A stretch of DNA of 47,830 nucleotides from Bacteroidia bacterium (GCA_030430535.1 JAUIKY010000028.1:1-47830); one strand, 5' to 3'; numbered from the stretch's first letter, positions 39,160-47,830 are shown. The notes: a model not told the origin generated them from the letters alone. Numbers and translations are program-made.

Positions 39160-42100
39160 ATGAAAAAAAACTACACGCTATTTTTAGCCATTCAGTTGTT
39201 CTGTATTTACTTTTTACAGGCACAATCACCATTAACCGTTTATACCGAAGCCAATTATTCAGGAGATTCGCAAACCTATGCCATTCATACTAGGCATAAT
39301 AGTTTGGGCGCTTTTGATGATAGTATAATGTCTTTCAAACTTCAACAAGGCTATATGGCCACTTTCGCCACAAGTACCGATGGTACTGGTTATAGCAGGG
39401 TTTTTAGAGCTGATGATGCCGATTTGGAAATTGCCAGTTTACAAACAGAATCTCCTTATTTAAATGAAACCATTTCATTTATTAGGGTTATGGCCTTAAA
39501 CGATTATGTAACCAAAAAAGGATGGGCCGGTTGGGTTCAAGATGAATGGACGGCAATAAACGCTTCTTGGCGATACGATTGGTCGGCCGGAGGTAACTCT
39601 AGTGCAAATCTTGAATATGTTCCCATAAAACAAAACCTGGTTTGGCCGGGGTGGGGCGAAATTGAAAATAAAGCCAATGTAACGCATGTGTTAGGTTATA
39701 ATGAACCCGACAGGGAAGATCAATCTAACCTTGAAAATGAAGTGGTTATTGATAATTGGAAATATTTTATGAATAACGGATTGCGTTTGGGGTCGCCGGC
39801 ACATTCCGATCCGTATAACGGACTTTGGGGGTTTATGGCTGAAGCCGAAGCCAATAATTATCGTGTCGATTTTATCGCCATACATTCCTATTGGTCTCGC
39901 GATCAGCAAGATTGGTCGTGGCGTTTGGATAATGTTTGGAATGCGTTTCAACGTCCTATTTGGATTACCGAGTGGAATAATGGTGCCAATTGGACCAATG
40001 AAGCTTGGCCAAGTGGAAATAGATTGGCCACCGATGCCAATGTGCAAAAACAACTGGAAGACATTACGTTTATTGTTGATATTTTGGAAAGCAAACCTTA
40101 TGTAGAACGCTATTCGTTTTACAATGCTGTTGAAGATTGCAGAGCGGCCGTTTTAATTATAAACGATTGCTGGAAAGCTAATAACCCCGATTGGGAAAAC
40201 TACACTTGGTTGGATGATGCTTATGTTATTTCAACATGGACGGACGGTTGTGGTGAAAATACCAAAGTGCTTACACCGGCAGGAGAGTATTTGCGTAATA
40301 GAAATTCGGCCAAGGCTTTTAATCCGGCAACCGAATATATTCCCACCTGGACGCCATTCAAAGAAAAATTGAGTTATTCCATTTCAGAAGATTTTCAAAA
40401 TGTAGTATTGCAATGGGAAGGTCGTAATGGTGAATTGGTCAATAATTATATTGTAGAACGACGATTAAGTGGCGAAAGTAGTTGGTCTTCATTTTATGAT
40501 TCTACGGATTACTCAGTGCTTTCAGCCTCGGATGCGGTACCAACTTATGCTTTATATCAATTAAAAACGGTTGGTAAAGACAATGAAGAAACAACGTCGC
40601 CGCAAATAGCTGTTTCAGTATCATCATTAATTGATGCCAACGCTATTTCTGCTAAAAAAATAGATTTAAAGTGGACGAGTGTAGAAAATGCAGTGTCTTA
40701 TAACATAAGGAGAGCGACTTCTTCAGGGGGAACGTATAATCTTATTGCTTCAAATGTTACGGCAACGAGCTATCAAGACACCGACTTAGATTCCGATACA
40801 GCTTATTATTACAAAATTTGGCCTGTAAATACAGGTGGTGAAAGTGGTTTTTCTTCGCCCGAAGCAATGGCAACAACGTTTTCTTTGGAAGCCCCAAGCG
40901 GAGCCGTGCAAAATATTTTGGTAGGTTCTGGTGATAACCAAGTGAAATTGAAATGGGATGTCATTGCAGATTCGCAATTCGATATAAAGCGTTCCACTTC
41001 AGCCGTAGGGCCATTCGTGTCGATTGGTACAACCGATTTTGAAACCACAGAGTATACCGATTTAACAGTTGCAAATGGTACCGTTTATTATTATACCATT
41101 GCGGCATTTAATGGTGCGGGAACAAGTTCAGATTCCAATGTAGTGGCCTCTAATCCTGATGGTGGGCAACATTTGTATTACGATTTTAATGAGCCGTTTA
41201 GTGCGAACCCGTATGATAGATGGGGCGTTTATGAAAGTACACTTTACCCGACTGTTGGCAGTGCGACAGGAAAAGGAGGCAGTGGCATTGATTTAACAGG
41301 TGATGCAGAATCGTATATGCAAATTGAAAATGGCGTTGTTAGTAATTTAACGGATTTTACCATTTCAACTTGGGTGAAATTAAACTCCAGTTCTAACTGG
41401 TCGCGAATTTTTGATTTCGGAACAGGTTCTGCTACAAATATGTTTTTAACCCCACAAAATGGAGGAACTGGCAATTACCGTTTTGCCATTAAATACAATA
41501 ACGGATCCGAGGAACGAATAGATACTTCTATAGCTCCAACATTGGATGCTTGGACACATGTGGCTATAACCATGAGTGGTTCGGTTGGGATTATGTATAT
41601 AGATGGCGTGGAAGTTGGTAGAAAAGAAGATTTTACCTTAACACCTTCTAGTTTGGGTGAAACCACTCAAAACTATATTGGAAAATCACAATACCCGGAC
41701 CCAATTTTGGATGCTTCAATAGATGAATTCAGAATTTACAATCGTGCTTTGAGTGCTCAAGAAATCACAGATTTATATGGCAAAGATGTTACCGTTCCGG
41801 ATGAATGTCCGTTTACTTTGTTGTATTCCGATAAAACAAATTTAACGCCCGATCCAGAAATGGATGCTTTTAATTCGTATCAAGGTTGGGGGGCTGCAAA
41901 TCAAATGCAAGAGACTGTCGATACTTATTGTGGTCCAAATTCAATGAAATTGAATGGCCGATGTTCAACTTCGCTCGATGTGGCTGTAAATTGGGAAGCA
42001 AACAGTACTTACCGTGTAAAATTTGCAGCCAAAACAGTTGGTGGAACGGCAAAGGTTGGGTTTACAAATACAGACGGAGCCGATGCTTATGTATTTAATA

Positions 42101-42951
42101 ACTCAGATTGGGATATTGTAGATTATACCTTTACAACAGGGGCTAATGCTTCCTCTGGACTCATTTTTATTAATAGTTGTGAATCGGAAACGGCAACAGA
42201 AGTATTTATTGATAATTACGAATTGTATAAAATAGGCGATGCCGTTGTTAGTGAGAATAACGAAGATTGCAGTTTTGTGCCTTTATATAATGGCGAAGAA
42301 AATTTAGCACCAAACCGAGCTTGCGATAATCTAAGTTTATGGCAAGGTTGGGGAAATAGAGAAGTGGTGACCGATAATGTAGAGGCACATTGTGGCGACT
42401 ATATAAAATTAACAACCAATGGTTGCAACGCGGCACTCGATATTAACCCTGTAAATTGGGCACCCAATGCCACATATCGTTTGCATGTTTACATTAAAAC
42501 GATTGGGGGAAGTATTGGTTTTATGGCAAATAATGTAGACCCATCGGTGGTTGAAACTTTTGATACCGGTGGCGAATGGCAACTCATAGATTATACGTTT
42601 ACAACAGGCGCTAACCCATCGGCAAGTTACTTGTCTTTTAACGGATGTGATGGCTCTCCAGATGGTGCCGAGGTTTGGATAGACGATTATGAGCTGTATA
42701 GAACCGATACCGTTTTGGGTGTAGATGATTTTTCGTCTTCTGTTTCAACCGATGTTAAAGCCATAGGGAGCAAGGTCCATATAACCAACGTAAAGTCCAA
42801 AACAGAACTAAAAATATACAGTTTGTCAGGCGCCTTAGTGAAGTCTATAATTACAAAAACAGATACCGATTTTAGTTTTAAAACAGGCTTGTGGATTACC
42901 ATTTTAAAAACCGAAGAAGGGCAAAAGGCAGTAAAACTATTGGTGAAATAA
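39160..42951 (+). CDS. GH128-like endo-glycanase, multidomain, T9SS-secreted
   Basis: A 1263-residue secreted protein. Order: signal peptide (cut near LQAQS); beta/gamma-crystallin-like domain (about 24-112; YTEANYSGDSQTY, FDDSIMSFKL); catalytic domain of the Asl1/GH128 type (about 113-390) with acid/base Glu182 in GYNEPD and nucleophile Glu271 in IWITEWN; three FN3 domains (about 393-480, 490-570, 575-665); LamG (about 668-868); two cysteine-containing CBM-like modules of about 145 residues (about 882-1030 and 1036-1185); T9SS C-terminal domain (about 1190-1263). Known GH128 enzymes cut beta-1,3-glucan; here the galactan-type context leaves the substrate open. Preceded by both shared operator elements and followed by a terminator. 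Confidence 0.85.
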   Translation: MKKNYTLFLAIQLFCIYFLQAQSPLTVYTEANYSGDSQTYAIHTRHNSLGAFDDSIMSFKLQQGYMATFATSTDGTGYSRVFRADDADLEIASLQTESPYLNETISFIRVMALNDYVTKKGWAGWVQDEWTAINASWRYDWSAGGNSSANLEYVPIKQNLVWPGWGEIENKANVTHVLGYNEPDREDQSNLENEVVIDNWKYFMNNGLRLGSPAHSDPYNGLWGFMAEAEANNYRVDFIAIHSYWSRDQQDWSWRLDNVWNAFQRPIWITEWNNGANWTNEAWPSGNRLATDANVQKQLEDITFIVDILESKPYVERYSFYNAVEDCRAAVLIINDCWKANNPDWENYTWLDDAYVISTWTDGCGENTKVLTPAGEYLRNRNSAKAFNPATEYIPTWTPFKEKLSYSISEDFQNVVLQWEGRNGELVNNYIVERRLSGESSWSSFYDSTDYSVLSASDAVPTYALYQLKTVGKDNEETTSPQIAVSVSSLIDANAISAKKIDLKWTSVENAVSYNIRRATSSGGTYNLIASNVTATSYQDTDLDSDTAYYYKIWPVNTGGESGFSSPEAMATTFSLEAPSGAVQNILVGSGDNQVKLKWDVIADSQFDIKRSTSAVGPFVSIGTTDFETTEYTDLTVANGTVYYYTIAAFNGAGTSSDSNVVASNPDGGQHLYYDFNEPFSANPYDRWGVYESTLYPTVGSATGKGGSGIDLTGDAESYMQIENGVVSNLTDFTISTWVKLNSSSNWSRIFDFGTGSATNMFLTPQNGGTGNYRFAIKYNNGSEERIDTSIAPTLDAWTHVAITMSGSVGIMYIDGVEVGRKEDFTLTPSSLGETTQNYIGKSQYPDPILDASIDEFRIYNRALSAQEITDLYGKDVTVPDECPFTLLYSDKTNLTPDPEMDAFNSYQGWGAANQMQETVDTYCGPNSMKLNGRCSTSLDVAVNWEANSTYRVKFAAKTVGGTAKVGFTNTDGADAYVFNNSDWDIVDYTFTTGANASSGLIFINSCESETATEVFIDNYELYKIGDAVVSENNEDCSFVPLYNGEENLAPNRACDNLSLWQGWGNREVVTDNVEAHCGDYIKLTTNGCNAALDINPVNWAPNATYRLHVYIKTIGGSIGFMANNVDPSVVETFDTGGEWQLIDYTFTTGANPSASYLSFNGCDGSPDGAEVWIDDYELYRTDTVLGVDDFSSSVSTDVKAIGSKVHITNVKSKTELKIYSLSGALVKSIITKTDTDFSFKTGLWITILKTEEGQKAVKLLVK

Positions 42952-42983
42952 TAGCAAAAAGAAAATAAGAATAAACACTAAAT

Positions 42984-43020
42984 AAAAAAGCAACTACAAT
43001 ATGATGTTAGTTGCTTTTTT
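42984..43020 (+). terminator. Rho-independent terminator between GH128-like and GH51 genes
   Basis: AAAAAAGCAACTA (42984-42996) and TAGTTGCTTTTTT (43008-43020) form a 13-bp perfect stem with an 11-nt loop. It ends only 24 bp before the GH51 ATG, too close for a full separate promoter, so GH51 is probably expressed by read-through. Confidence 0.85.
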
Positions 43021-43044
43021 GCTTTAAACGTAAAACAAATCATT

Positions 43045-45717
43045 ATGAAAATACTTTTAAAAATAGTAACGGTATGCTTATTTGTTTCTTGCAACTTAAT
43101 AGCTTCTCAAGTAACGTATAGCATCGATACCAAACAGGTAGAACATCAAATTGATATAAATGTTTACGGTCAGTTTTTGGAACATATTTACAACTCGGCG
43201 AATAATGGGTTATGGGGTGATATGGTTTGGAACAGGAGTTTTGAACGGTTAAACGGTTCGAGTGGTGACTGGGAAATTTCAGGTGATGAAATTGTTCAAA
43301 ATTCATTAAATGAAAATGTACGATTGCTTTTTGGAGATGTGGCATGGCAAGATTATGAAATAAATCTTCAAGCCAAAAAAGCAGGTGGCAATGAAGGGTT
43401 TTTAGTGATGTTTAGGGCCAGCGGCGATAATTTCTATTGGTTGAATATTGGTGGCTGGGGAAATACACAACACGCCATTGAAAAAGGTACAGCTGGTGGT
43501 GATCGATGGAGCGTTCTTAATAATTTAACCAGTGCGGGGAGTATTGCAAATAATGTCTGGTACGATATAAGAATACGTTGTGAAGGCAATCATTTTCAGG
43601 TATGGTTTGATGGTAACCTTCTTTTTGACTTTATTGATAATGAGGCTCATTTAAACGGGCAAGCAGGTATTGGTACATGGGCAACTTCGGCTAGTTACCG
43701 AAATATAATGGTGTCTGAAATTCCCAATGGAAACACCATTTACAATCAACTTCCCGAAATTGGAGAAGCTGAATTTTCAAATTGGGGAAAATCTGCAAAT
43801 GCTCAAGTATTCCGAAGTGAAGATGCCTTAAACAGCAGTTTTGCCCTTCAATTGGAAAACCCTGAAAATAAGGAGGCATACATTTATCAAGACGATTTTA
43901 ATATCATTCCGCAAAGTTACTCGGGGTCATTTTGGGCAAAGGCAGAACCGGGAACAGCGTTGTCTATTTCTTTTAATGACGGCACTTCGGTTTTGGGCCA
44001 AACGGATTTTGAAATAAATAGTAATGACTGGGAAAAACTGAGTTTTGAATTCAACCCAGTGAGTTCAACAACAAATGGTGTTTTGAAAATAAGTACATCA
44101 CATTCTGGAACAGTATTTATTGACCAAGTGAGTATGATGGGGCAAGATGCTATTGAAAATAATGGGTTTAGGCCAGATTTGTTTCAGGCGGTTGATGCTT
44201 TACAGGCTCCGATTGTAAGATGGCCTGGAGGCTGTTTCGTGTCGGCTTATTTTTGGAAAGATGGCATAGGAAAGCAAGAAGAAAGGGTGGCTTATCCTAT
44301 GGAATTATGGAATGATGTAGATGTGAACTCTTATGGAACAGATGAATTTATGCAAATGTGTGAAATGACAGGCTCGGAGCCATTAATTGTTGTAAATGCT
44401 GGTGTTTTAGATAATACCTGTGGCGTCGCCATTCCTAAAAAGTTAGAACCTGCTCAATATTTACAGGATGCTTTAGATTGGATGGAATATTGCAATGGAG
44501 ATGTGTCCACCACTTGGGGAGCAGAAAGAGCTGCTAACGGGCATCCGGACCCTTACAATGTTACCTATTGGGAAATAGATAATGAAACATGGAGTGCCGG
44601 AATAAATGCTTATGTAGATAAGGTTAAAGAATTTGCGCCTGCAATGCGTGCCAAATATCCCGATATTAAAATTATAGCTTGTGGCAGTGGGGGGTATGAT
44701 TACAACTGGAATCAAACCCTGTTAAATGAGTGTGCTCATTTAATAGATTATATTAGTGTACATCATTATGAAGGAGAAAATAATTTTAAAACAGGTGTTG
44801 GTGAATATGAGGCGTTTATTGAGGATTTGTCGAACAGAATAAATAATTCCTCAAACCCCAATGTGGAAATTTACATGTCTGAATGGAACTTATGGGGGCC
44901 TATTGATTGGCGCATTGGGCTTTATGCCGGTGGAATGCTCAATATGTTTGAAAGGCAAGGCGAAAAGTTTACTTTAGGTGGGCCAGCTTTATGGTTAAGG
45001 CACTCTTCAGCAAATGCTTGGAATAATGCCTTCATAAATTTTAACAATTCCGATTGGTTTCCGGCGCCAAATTATACTGTAATGAAATTGTGGAGGGAAC
45101 ATTATGCCCCAAATTATTTAAGTACACAAGGCTTTAATAGTAATTTAGATGCCGTTTCTACCATGAGTGATGATGGAAATACGGTGTATTTTAAAGTGGT
45201 AAACACCTCTAACGGTAGCGTCAATATTACTTTAAATTTAGATGACACATTTGTGCCTGAGGTAGCGGATATGGAAACAGTTGCATCTTCTTCCATTTAC
45301 GACCAGAATACTTTTTCTGAGCCTAACAAGATCGATGTTTTAGAAAGTGACTGTATGGTAAGTAACCAAAGCGTTTCTTTTACTGTGCCGGCATATTCTG
45401 CCAATGTTATAACCGTCCAAAAAAAAGTCTCTTTAGGGACAAATGATTTGAATGTAGCAAAGTCAGTTAATTTATTTAGGAATATTCCAAACCCATTCCA
45501 GGGGTCGACTAAAATTGTACTGGAATTAAATAGAAGTACCGATGCTAAACTTCAAATAGTAGATATTATGGGTAGGGTGGTTAAAGTACTTTCAGATGGC
45601 CATACAAATGCTGGTTTGCATGAAATTGAATGGCATGCCGAAGTTGGCTATGGACTATATTTTTGCGAGTTGATTACACCCGAAACAAAATCTGTTATTA
45701 AATTGATGCTTTATTGA
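43045..45717 (+). CDS. GH51 alpha-L-arabinofuranosidase with LamG/CBM inserts and T9SS domain
   Basis: An 890-residue protein. After the signal peptide and the first GH51 strand (YGQFLEHIYNSANNGLWGDM) there is a LamG/DUF1080-like insert (about 73-222) and a CBM4/9-like region (about 230-370), common in Bacteroidota GH51. The catalytic part resumes at IVRWPGGCF. Acid/base Glu514 lies in WEIDNETW (the usual WEIGNE has Gly for the Asp) and nucleophile Glu613 in MSEWNLW. A T9SS domain with the PNPF motif closes the protein (about 810-890; IPNPFQGSTKI, GLYFCELIT). GH51 enzymes release alpha-L-arabinofuranose from arabinan, arabinoxylan or arabinogalactan. The export tail places this activity outside the cell. 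Confidence 0.94.
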   Translation: MKILLKIVTVCLFVSCNLIASQVTYSIDTKQVEHQIDINVYGQFLEHIYNSANNGLWGDMVWNRSFERLNGSSGDWEISGDEIVQNSLNENVRLLFGDVAWQDYEINLQAKKAGGNEGFLVMFRASGDNFYWLNIGGWGNTQHAIEKGTAGGDRWSVLNNLTSAGSIANNVWYDIRIRCEGNHFQVWFDGNLLFDFIDNEAHLNGQAGIGTWATSASYRNIMVSEIPNGNTIYNQLPEIGEAEFSNWGKSANAQVFRSEDALNSSFALQLENPENKEAYIYQDDFNIIPQSYSGSFWAKAEPGTALSISFNDGTSVLGQTDFEINSNDWEKLSFEFNPVSSTTNGVLKISTSHSGTVFIDQVSMMGQDAIENNGFRPDLFQAVDALQAPIVRWPGGCFVSAYFWKDGIGKQEERVAYPMELWNDVDVNSYGTDEFMQMCEMTGSEPLIVVNAGVLDNTCGVAIPKKLEPAQYLQDALDWMEYCNGDVSTTWGAERAANGHPDPYNVTYWEIDNETWSAGINAYVDKVKEFAPAMRAKYPDIKIIACGSGGYDYNWNQTLLNECAHLIDYISVHHYEGENNFKTGVGEYEAFIEDLSNRINNSSNPNVEIYMSEWNLWGPIDWRIGLYAGGMLNMFERQGEKFTLGGPALWLRHSSANAWNNAFINFNNSDWFPAPNYTVMKLWREHYAPNYLSTQGFNSNLDAVSTMSDDGNTVYFKVVNTSNGSVNITLNLDDTFVPEVADMETVASSSIYDQNTFSEPNKIDVLESDCMVSNQSVSFTVPAYSANVITVQKKVSLGTNDLNVAKSVNLFRNIPNPFQGSTKIVLELNRSTDAKLQIVDIMGRVVKVLSDGHTNAGLHEIEWHAEVGYGLYFCELITPETKSVIKLMLY

Positions 45718-45750
45718 TGCCTAAACAAAAGGCTCATCTTTTCAGTTATT

Positions 45751-45790
45751 AAAAAATCCCGATGTTTATGCATCAGGATTTTTTTTTTAA
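45751..45790. terminator. Bidirectional terminator between convergent genes
   Basis: AAAAAATCC-C-GATG (45751-45764) pairs with CATC-A-GGATTTTTT (45771-45785) around a 6-nt loop, with one internal mismatch and long A and T tracts on both sides. It sits between the GH51 stop (45717) and the end of the - strand LamG gene (45831). Confidence 0.8.
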
Positions 45791-45830
45791 ACAAAAAAAC
45801 TAAATGGTCTTACTATAATCAAAATGAGGT

Positions 45831-47642
45831 TTATTTAACAATCAGTTTTGAAGTAGCCTTATTGTTTACTTTTACAATATAAATTCCTGTATCTAATTTG
45901 TGGTTTACTTCAATGGTTTTTGATCCAGAAGAAAAATCTTTATTAAGAATTTCTTTCCCTAAAATGCTATAAACTTTAACGTTTACAGAATCGTCAAATG
46001 AATTTAGGGCAATTTTGAATGAATTTCCGTTGGAGGGATTAGGATAAACTTTAAAAGAAGCCTTGCTTAAGTCAAATTCACTTGTGCTTAAGGTGCTTGT
46101 ATCGTAAACTTCAAAATGGTCTAAATAAAGAAAATCAGTAACTAGGCCAGTATCAGCTGAGTCACAAGACATTATTAAAAAACTTACATTGCCAGAAGCA
46201 TTGGGTCCAGTTACAATAGTTTGGTCAAATGTAATCCAACCTGTGCCCGTCGGAATTCCTACTAAGGTTTGGTTGCCTGTGGTATCGTTAGTTGTTAAAT
46301 CCCATGTAGCACTATTCAGAACAAAATTAAATACATCGCTACTAGCTGCTGTTTCATTTTTAATTTTTGCTACGATTCTATAGCCTGTATTTGGTTTTAT
46401 AGCAACACCTGAATCCCATAACAATACACCTCCATCAGGATAGCAACTGCCTTTTACATGCAAACTGCCAAAGGAGTTGCCACAGGCATCTTCTGTATCA
46501 GTTTTTGTGTCAAAATTGGTCCATTCTTGACTAAAACCAGTTTGAGCTGAAAAAGGGCCATTCATTGAAGGGTTGGCCACTAAGTTTCCTGATGGATAAG
46601 TAGGCGTAAAACAATCTTCTTTAATAGTAATCGTATAGGTTTTGGTTGTTACATTATCAGCTGCGGTTACTACAACATCTGTAGTGCCTTCACCACCTGA
46701 TAGTGTTATGGTGCCATCACCTGAAGTAATATTAGCGCTTGGGTCTTCCGTAGTGCCAGAAATATCAACCGAAGCCGTTCCTGAATCTACTAACAGACTA
46801 TAATTCGTTTCAGAGCTGCTAAATGCAGGATATAACGTTCCTGTGCTTACTGATAAAGATGCCAAGTTTGCATTGGTGCCACCTAAATAAGCAGCGGCTC
46901 TAGAAGCTACAGTTCCTTCATCCATAGCACCATCATAAATGTTAAACTCGTCAATGACCCCTTGCCAAGTAGGATCTCCTGTATAACCAGCTTTTCCAAT
47001 CCAAGCCAATTCTGTACCTAGTGCAGATATCGCATTAGAACCTGTATAACTAACAGATCCTTGATTAGCACCATCTACATAATAGGTCATAGTTGTGGCA
47101 TCAAGTGTTACAACCACATGGTGTAATGAAGCATCATTTAAAGCAGGTCCAGTTACTTTATCTTCGTGAGTCCAAGGGTCTCCAACATTACCTGGCGTTG
47201 AAATTGCAGCTGTACCATCACTGTTTCCTGTAGTTCCTTGTGCATACAGGTAGTCATACCCTTTCCAGGTGGCAGCAGGATCGTTATTGCCAAAATAGAA
47301 AAGAGTAGCATTCCCATTACCGCCAAAAGTAACATTGCTGGCTGTAACATAAGCTTCAATAGTTACAGCTGAATAAGTATTTATAGCTATTGAGGTGGCA
47401 TCTAGGCTTATGTATTGGCCGTCATTTAATATCACTTTGCCAGATGGGTGATAAGAAGCCCCGTTTTCTAAGGTGCCATTCGCTGACCCTGTACCATCAT
47501 TGGCATTGCCTTGAAAATTGTAGGAGTGCATTAAAGTTTGGGCATTAGCGCTAGTAAAGCCAAACAGAATCATGATTGCTAACATCGATACAAAGGTGTA
47601 TAAATGTTTCATTTGTGTTCTTACATGTAATTGTTTTTTCAT
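45831..47642 (-). CDS. Non-catalytic LamG / cadherin-like / CBM-like T9SS surface protein
   Basis: A 603-residue protein. ATG at 47642 gives a long N-region (MKKQLHVRTQ); ATG at 47612 gives a standard signal peptide (MKHLYTFVSMLAIMILFGFT) and is an equally good start. Order: LamG-like domain (about 36-255), cadherin-like beta-sandwich repeat (about 256-342; NANLASLSVSTGTL), a cysteine-containing module (about 342-520; CFTPTYPSGNLVANPSM, GSLHVKGSCYP) matching the two modules of the GH128-like protein, and a T9SS type-A domain (about 522-603; KVYPNPSNGNSF, DTGIYIVKVNN). No glycosidase domain is seen. It is probably an exported glycan-binding protein working with the GH128-like enzyme. Its promoter carries both shared operator elements. 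Confidence 0.85.
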   Translation of the reverse strand: MKKQLHVRTQMKHLYTFVSMLAIMILFGFTSANAQTLMHSYNFQGNANDGTGSANGTLENGASYHPSGKVILNDGQYISLDATSIAINTYSAVTIEAYVTASNVTFGGNGNATLFYFGNNDPAATWKGYDYLYAQGTTGNSDGTAAISTPGNVGDPWTHEDKVTGPALNDASLHHVVVTLDATTMTYYVDGANQGSVSYTGSNAISALGTELAWIGKAGYTGDPTWQGVIDEFNIYDGAMDEGTVASRAAAYLGGTNANLASLSVSTGTLYPAFSSSETNYSLLVDSGTASVDISGTTEDPSANITSGDGTITLSGGEGTTDVVVTAADNVTTKTYTITIKEDCFTPTYPSGNLVANPSMNGPFSAQTGFSQEWTNFDTKTDTEDACGNSFGSLHVKGSCYPDGGVLLWDSGVAIKPNTGYRIVAKIKNETAASSDVFNFVLNSATWDLTTNDTTGNQTLVGIPTGTGWITFDQTIVTGPNASGNVSFLIMSCDSADTGLVTDFLYLDHFEVYDTSTLSTSEFDLSKASFKVYPNPSNGNSFKIALNSFDDSVNVKVYSILGKEILNKDFSSGSKTIEVNHKLDTGIYIVKVNNKATSKLIVK

Positions 47643-47676
47643 GTCTTAAAAGGTTTTAGTTAATGGAATGTTTTTA

Positions 47677-47695
47677 AAGTGTTGTTGTTACACTT
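47677..47695 (-). promoter_or_regulatory. Palindromic operator AAGTGT-N7-ACACTT, copy 4
   Basis: Perfect 6-bp arms with a 7-base centre, 34 bp upstream of the LamG gene ATG at 47642 on the minus strand. A further AAGTGT half-site lies at 47707-47712. Confidence 0.6.
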
Positions 47696-47729
47696 GTGAT
47701 AAAATTAAGTGTTCATCTAATTTTTTGAA

Positions 47730-47790
47730 GGGGGTAAAATGTTTTTTAATGGGGTAATAAATGTCCATACGTTTATTTATGGGGTAAAAT
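47730..47790 (-). promoter_or_regulatory. Three phased ACCCC-type direct repeats upstream of LamG gene
   Basis: GGGGTAAAAT at 47731, GGGGTAATAAATG at 47751 and GGGGTAAAAT at 47781 (+ strand reading) start 20 and 30 bp apart, so lie on the same face of the helix. On the minus strand the middle copy reads GGACATTTATTACCCC, nearly identical to the 842-857 element. This suits an activator binding direct repeats upstream of the promoter. Confidence 0.6.
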
Positions 47791-47830
47791 TCATTTAAAA
47801 TGCCTTGCTTCCTTTGGTTCATTGTCATTA

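Noticed and set aside
47730-47790. Repeated GGGGTAA units as a CRISPR array
   Set aside because: Units of about 10 bases with 10-20 base gaps are far too short; operator repeats fit better.

Overview
The window is a polysaccharide-utilisation locus (PUL) of a Bacteroidota bacterium, most likely a member of the Flavobacteriaceae. The evidence is the adjacent SusC/SusD pair with a CarboxypepD-regulatory N-terminal extension on SusC, the many Bacteroidota-type lipoboxes, type IX secretion (T9SS) C-terminal sorting domains, AT-rich DNA and very tight same-strand gene packing. No rRNA, tRNA, transposase, phage gene or CRISPR array was seen. No regulator, sulfatase or polysaccharide lyase is present, so the locus probably continues beyond at least the left edge, where a GH88 gene is cut.

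Layout. 1-770: 3' end of a GH88 unsaturated glucuronyl hydrolase. 1006-11970 (+): LacZ-type GH2, SusC, SusD and two surface lipoproteins (DUF4959/5126/5000 type and DUF4998/5013 type), closed by a strong hairpin terminator at 12011-12044. 12057-29668 (+): a long enzyme series of GH16, GH2, tandem GH43, a frameshifted small gene, GH43, tandem GH43, GH43, GH27 with NPCBM, GH43, GH97 and GH2, ending at a bidirectional terminator (29704-29742). 35031-29808 (-): GH29 followed by GH31. 38952-35356 (-): a very large LamG/Ig/tandem-GH43 protein with a T9SS tail. 39160-45717 (+): a 1263-residue GH128-like multidomain protein and a GH51 arabinofuranosidase, both with T9SS tails. 47642-45831 (-): a non-catalytic LamG/CBM-like T9SS protein.

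How it may work. The T9SS-tailed proteins (GH43, GH128-like, GH51 and the LamG binder) would act outside the cell or on its surface. The SusC/SusD pair and its two accessory lipoproteins would bind and import oligosaccharides. The GH2, GH43, GH27, GH97, GH29, GH31 and GH88 enzymes would remove side chains and trim the backbone in the periplasm or at the membrane. The enzyme mix (beta-galactosidases, nine GH43 modules, GH51, a GH27 with beta-L-arabinopyranosidase-like residues, fucosidase, glucuronyl hydrolase, no sulfatase) fits a branched arabinogalactan-like glycan best. That is inference; GH128 and GH31 do not fit the classic model neatly.

Regulation. A 19-bp palindrome AAGTGT-N7-ACACTT (one copy with a single mismatch) occurs 28-69 bp upstream of four genes. 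Three of these promoters also carry a distal ACCCC-type element (GGWCATTTATTACCCC or a close variant) at 108-148 bp, always in the same orientation relative to the gene. This looks like a shared operator architecture tying the dispersed transcription units into one regulon.
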